In this document: piece after piece, positions 63,166 to 64,000 of the stretch
Position numbering within the stretch: the first letter of the stretch is position 1
Layout of the letters: every line of letters begins with the position of its first letter
Source: Nostoc sp. GT001
GTDB lineage: Bacteria > Cyanobacteriota > Cyanobacteriia > Cyanobacteriales > Nostocaceae
NCBI RefSeq assembly: GCF_030382115.1
Contig: NZ_JAUDRJ010000003.1
Location: forward strand, 3,525,304-3,589,303
Direction: 5' to 3'
DNA length: 64,000 nucleotides
Made by a program: the position numbers and the translations under genes
The notes under the pieces: model-generated
Database searches by the model: none
What the model saw: only the letters and a program-made list of their open reading frames with translations
What the model was told of the DNA's origin: nothing

Positions 63166-64000
63166 TTAGAAAGTGAAAGTTGTTCTCAGCGTACCGATAA
63201 TTGCATCATCGTTATTGCTGTTTTGACCAGGAGAGGTCAACCAGATTACGCCAGGGGTGATTGAGATATTATCTGACACGCGATACTTGTAAAAGCCTTC
63301 AAAGTGATAAGGTATATCATTCCCAGTACCAGCAAAAGCTCCGCCTCGGTTAAAGGCATAAGGTTCAGCACCTGCAAAAATCCCTAAAACGTTACCCTTT
63401 TTACCAAAGTCAGGTAGGGCTACCCCAAGACCGTAGCTCCAAGCTTCATAATCATCACCAGCACCAAAGCCTGTGACATCGTGGTAAGAAACAAAGCCAC
63501 TGACTGACAGTTTATCGCTGGGTCTGAAGGCTGCCGATATCCCATAAGAATTACTGGAAGATCCGTTTAGGGTAGTTAGAGTGTTAGCTTGACCAGTACC
63601 TACAACGCGGTTAGTACTACCCAAACCACCACCTAGATCGAATAAATTACCACCTCCAGCACCATGATAACCGTGAACGTAGGTAGCACCTATAGATAAG
63701 CGATCGCCAACACTAAAGTTCAATTGTCCAAGAGCTGCATAGTTACCCTCTAGCAAACCTTGATTTGTGCCAGGATTACTAGCATTTGATGCCAAGTAGC
63801 CTATAGTCAGTGAACTTGGTTTGAAAAAATTGCCACCCTTACCAAAGGGTAAAGTCAGTGCCGCACCTGCACCACCACCAATGCGATAAATCGGACTTTC
63901 AGAAGCAAAGGTAGACAAAGCACCATTACCGCCATCAAAGTCCTCAAAGTAAGGGTTGTTAGTGGCAACATAATCGCTATGAATACCTCCGGTGCCCGCA
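63166..64000 (-). CDS. Iron-uptake-type / OprB-like porin (partial)
   Basis: The open frame continues upstream to the window edge (before MSTFASESP it reads NPYFEDFDGGNGALSTFASE), so the internal Met at 63918 is not the start. The visible 278 residues are the C-terminal part of a beta-barrel porin, with alternating strands such as SLTIGYLASNAS, RLSIGATYVHGYHGAGGG, YGISAAFRPSDKLSVSGFVS and GIFAGAEPYAFNRGGA. It ends in Phe (LRTTFTF), as outer-membrane proteins do. In cyanobacteria this family (SLH plus OprB barrel) includes iron-uptake porins; the SLH part would lie beyond the window. Substrate is inferred. Confidence 0.85.
   Translation of the reverse strand, partial: AGTGGIHSDYVATNNPYFEDFDGGNGALSTFASESPIYRIGGGAGAALTLPFGKGGNFFKPSSLTIGYLASNASNPGTNQGLLEGNYAALGQLNFSVGDRLSIGATYVHGYHGAGGGNLFDLGGGLGSTNRVVGTGQANTLTTLNGSSSNSYGISAAFRPSDKLSVSGFVSYHDVTGFGAGDDYEAWSYGLGVALPDFGKKGNVLGIFAGAEPYAFNRGGAFAGTGNDIPYHFEGFYKYRVSDNISITPGVIWLTSPGQNSNNDDAIIGTLRTTFTF

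Overview
The window is chromosomal DNA of a filamentous, heterocyst-forming cyanobacterium of the Nostoc type. The evidence is a kaiABC clock cluster with a short KaiA lacking the usual N-terminal receiver, directly followed by a TolC-like gene matching hgdD of the heterocyst glycolipid export system. Frequent GCGATCGC (HIP1) sites, many heptameric tandem repeats (TAACTCC, ACTCATT, GTCATTA types), CBS/PAS/GAF hybrid kinases and a Ser/Thr kinase fused to GUN4 point the same way. No rRNA, tRNA or CRISPR array was found.

Layout. 1-9.1 kb: the tail of an unknown gene, a large CBS-histidine kinase with degenerate receivers on the minus strand, then kaiA-kaiB-kaiC-hgdD on the plus strand. 9.2-17 kb: small conserved cyanobacterial genes (a UBA-like protein, a glycine-rich membrane protein, a photosystem II S4 protein, an SDR), a tandem array of three putative small RNA genes (13.42-13.80 kb), an ExoD-like protein, a lipid kinase, a 58-residue membrane protein, and an ArfB-S4 pair. 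17.4-22 kb: an orphan SNF2-type helicase resembling DpdE, and a tRNA-dihydrouridine synthase. 22-28 kb: the kinase-GUN4 protein, a broken acetyltransferase, and an oxylipin-type cluster of lipoxygenase, cytochrome P450 and an unknown protein. 28.4-29.3 kb: a MITE-like element and a complete IS1-family element with an 8-bp target duplication.

29.5-45.9 kb is mostly housekeeping and signalling: recR, a multi-PAS hybrid kinase, an APC-type permease, an Rpn-like nuclease with a 12-bp repeat tract, a PIN-TRAM protein, hemW, a sugar nucleotidyltransferase, an RTX protein with an integrin-beta-like domain, an RlmL-like methyltransferase and a DUF3754 protein. 46-54 kb holds a flavoprotein, an S66 peptidase, a GAF-GAF histidine kinase broken by a one-base frameshift, a dynamin-like GTPase and a receiver-domain relic. 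54-64 kb holds a polysaccharide deacetylase, a complete IS4-type element with a 9-bp target duplication, an aspartoacylase / glutathionyl-hydroquinone reductase pair, a single-chain methyltransferase-PstI-type restriction enzyme, a 2-hydroxyacid dehydrogenase and the end of a porin gene.

The strongest candidate for something not described at this locus is the sRNA array. It has three units of about 145 bp. Each has a CCCGGA-like box exactly 40 bp before a conserved transcript start and ends in a hairpin that keeps its pairing between copies. This is the architecture of the heterocyst-specific NsiR1 array, but here it is not next to hetF. Other notable points are the fused restriction-modification enzyme, the integrin-like RTX protein, the lipoxygenase-P450 pair and the orphan DpdE-like helicase.
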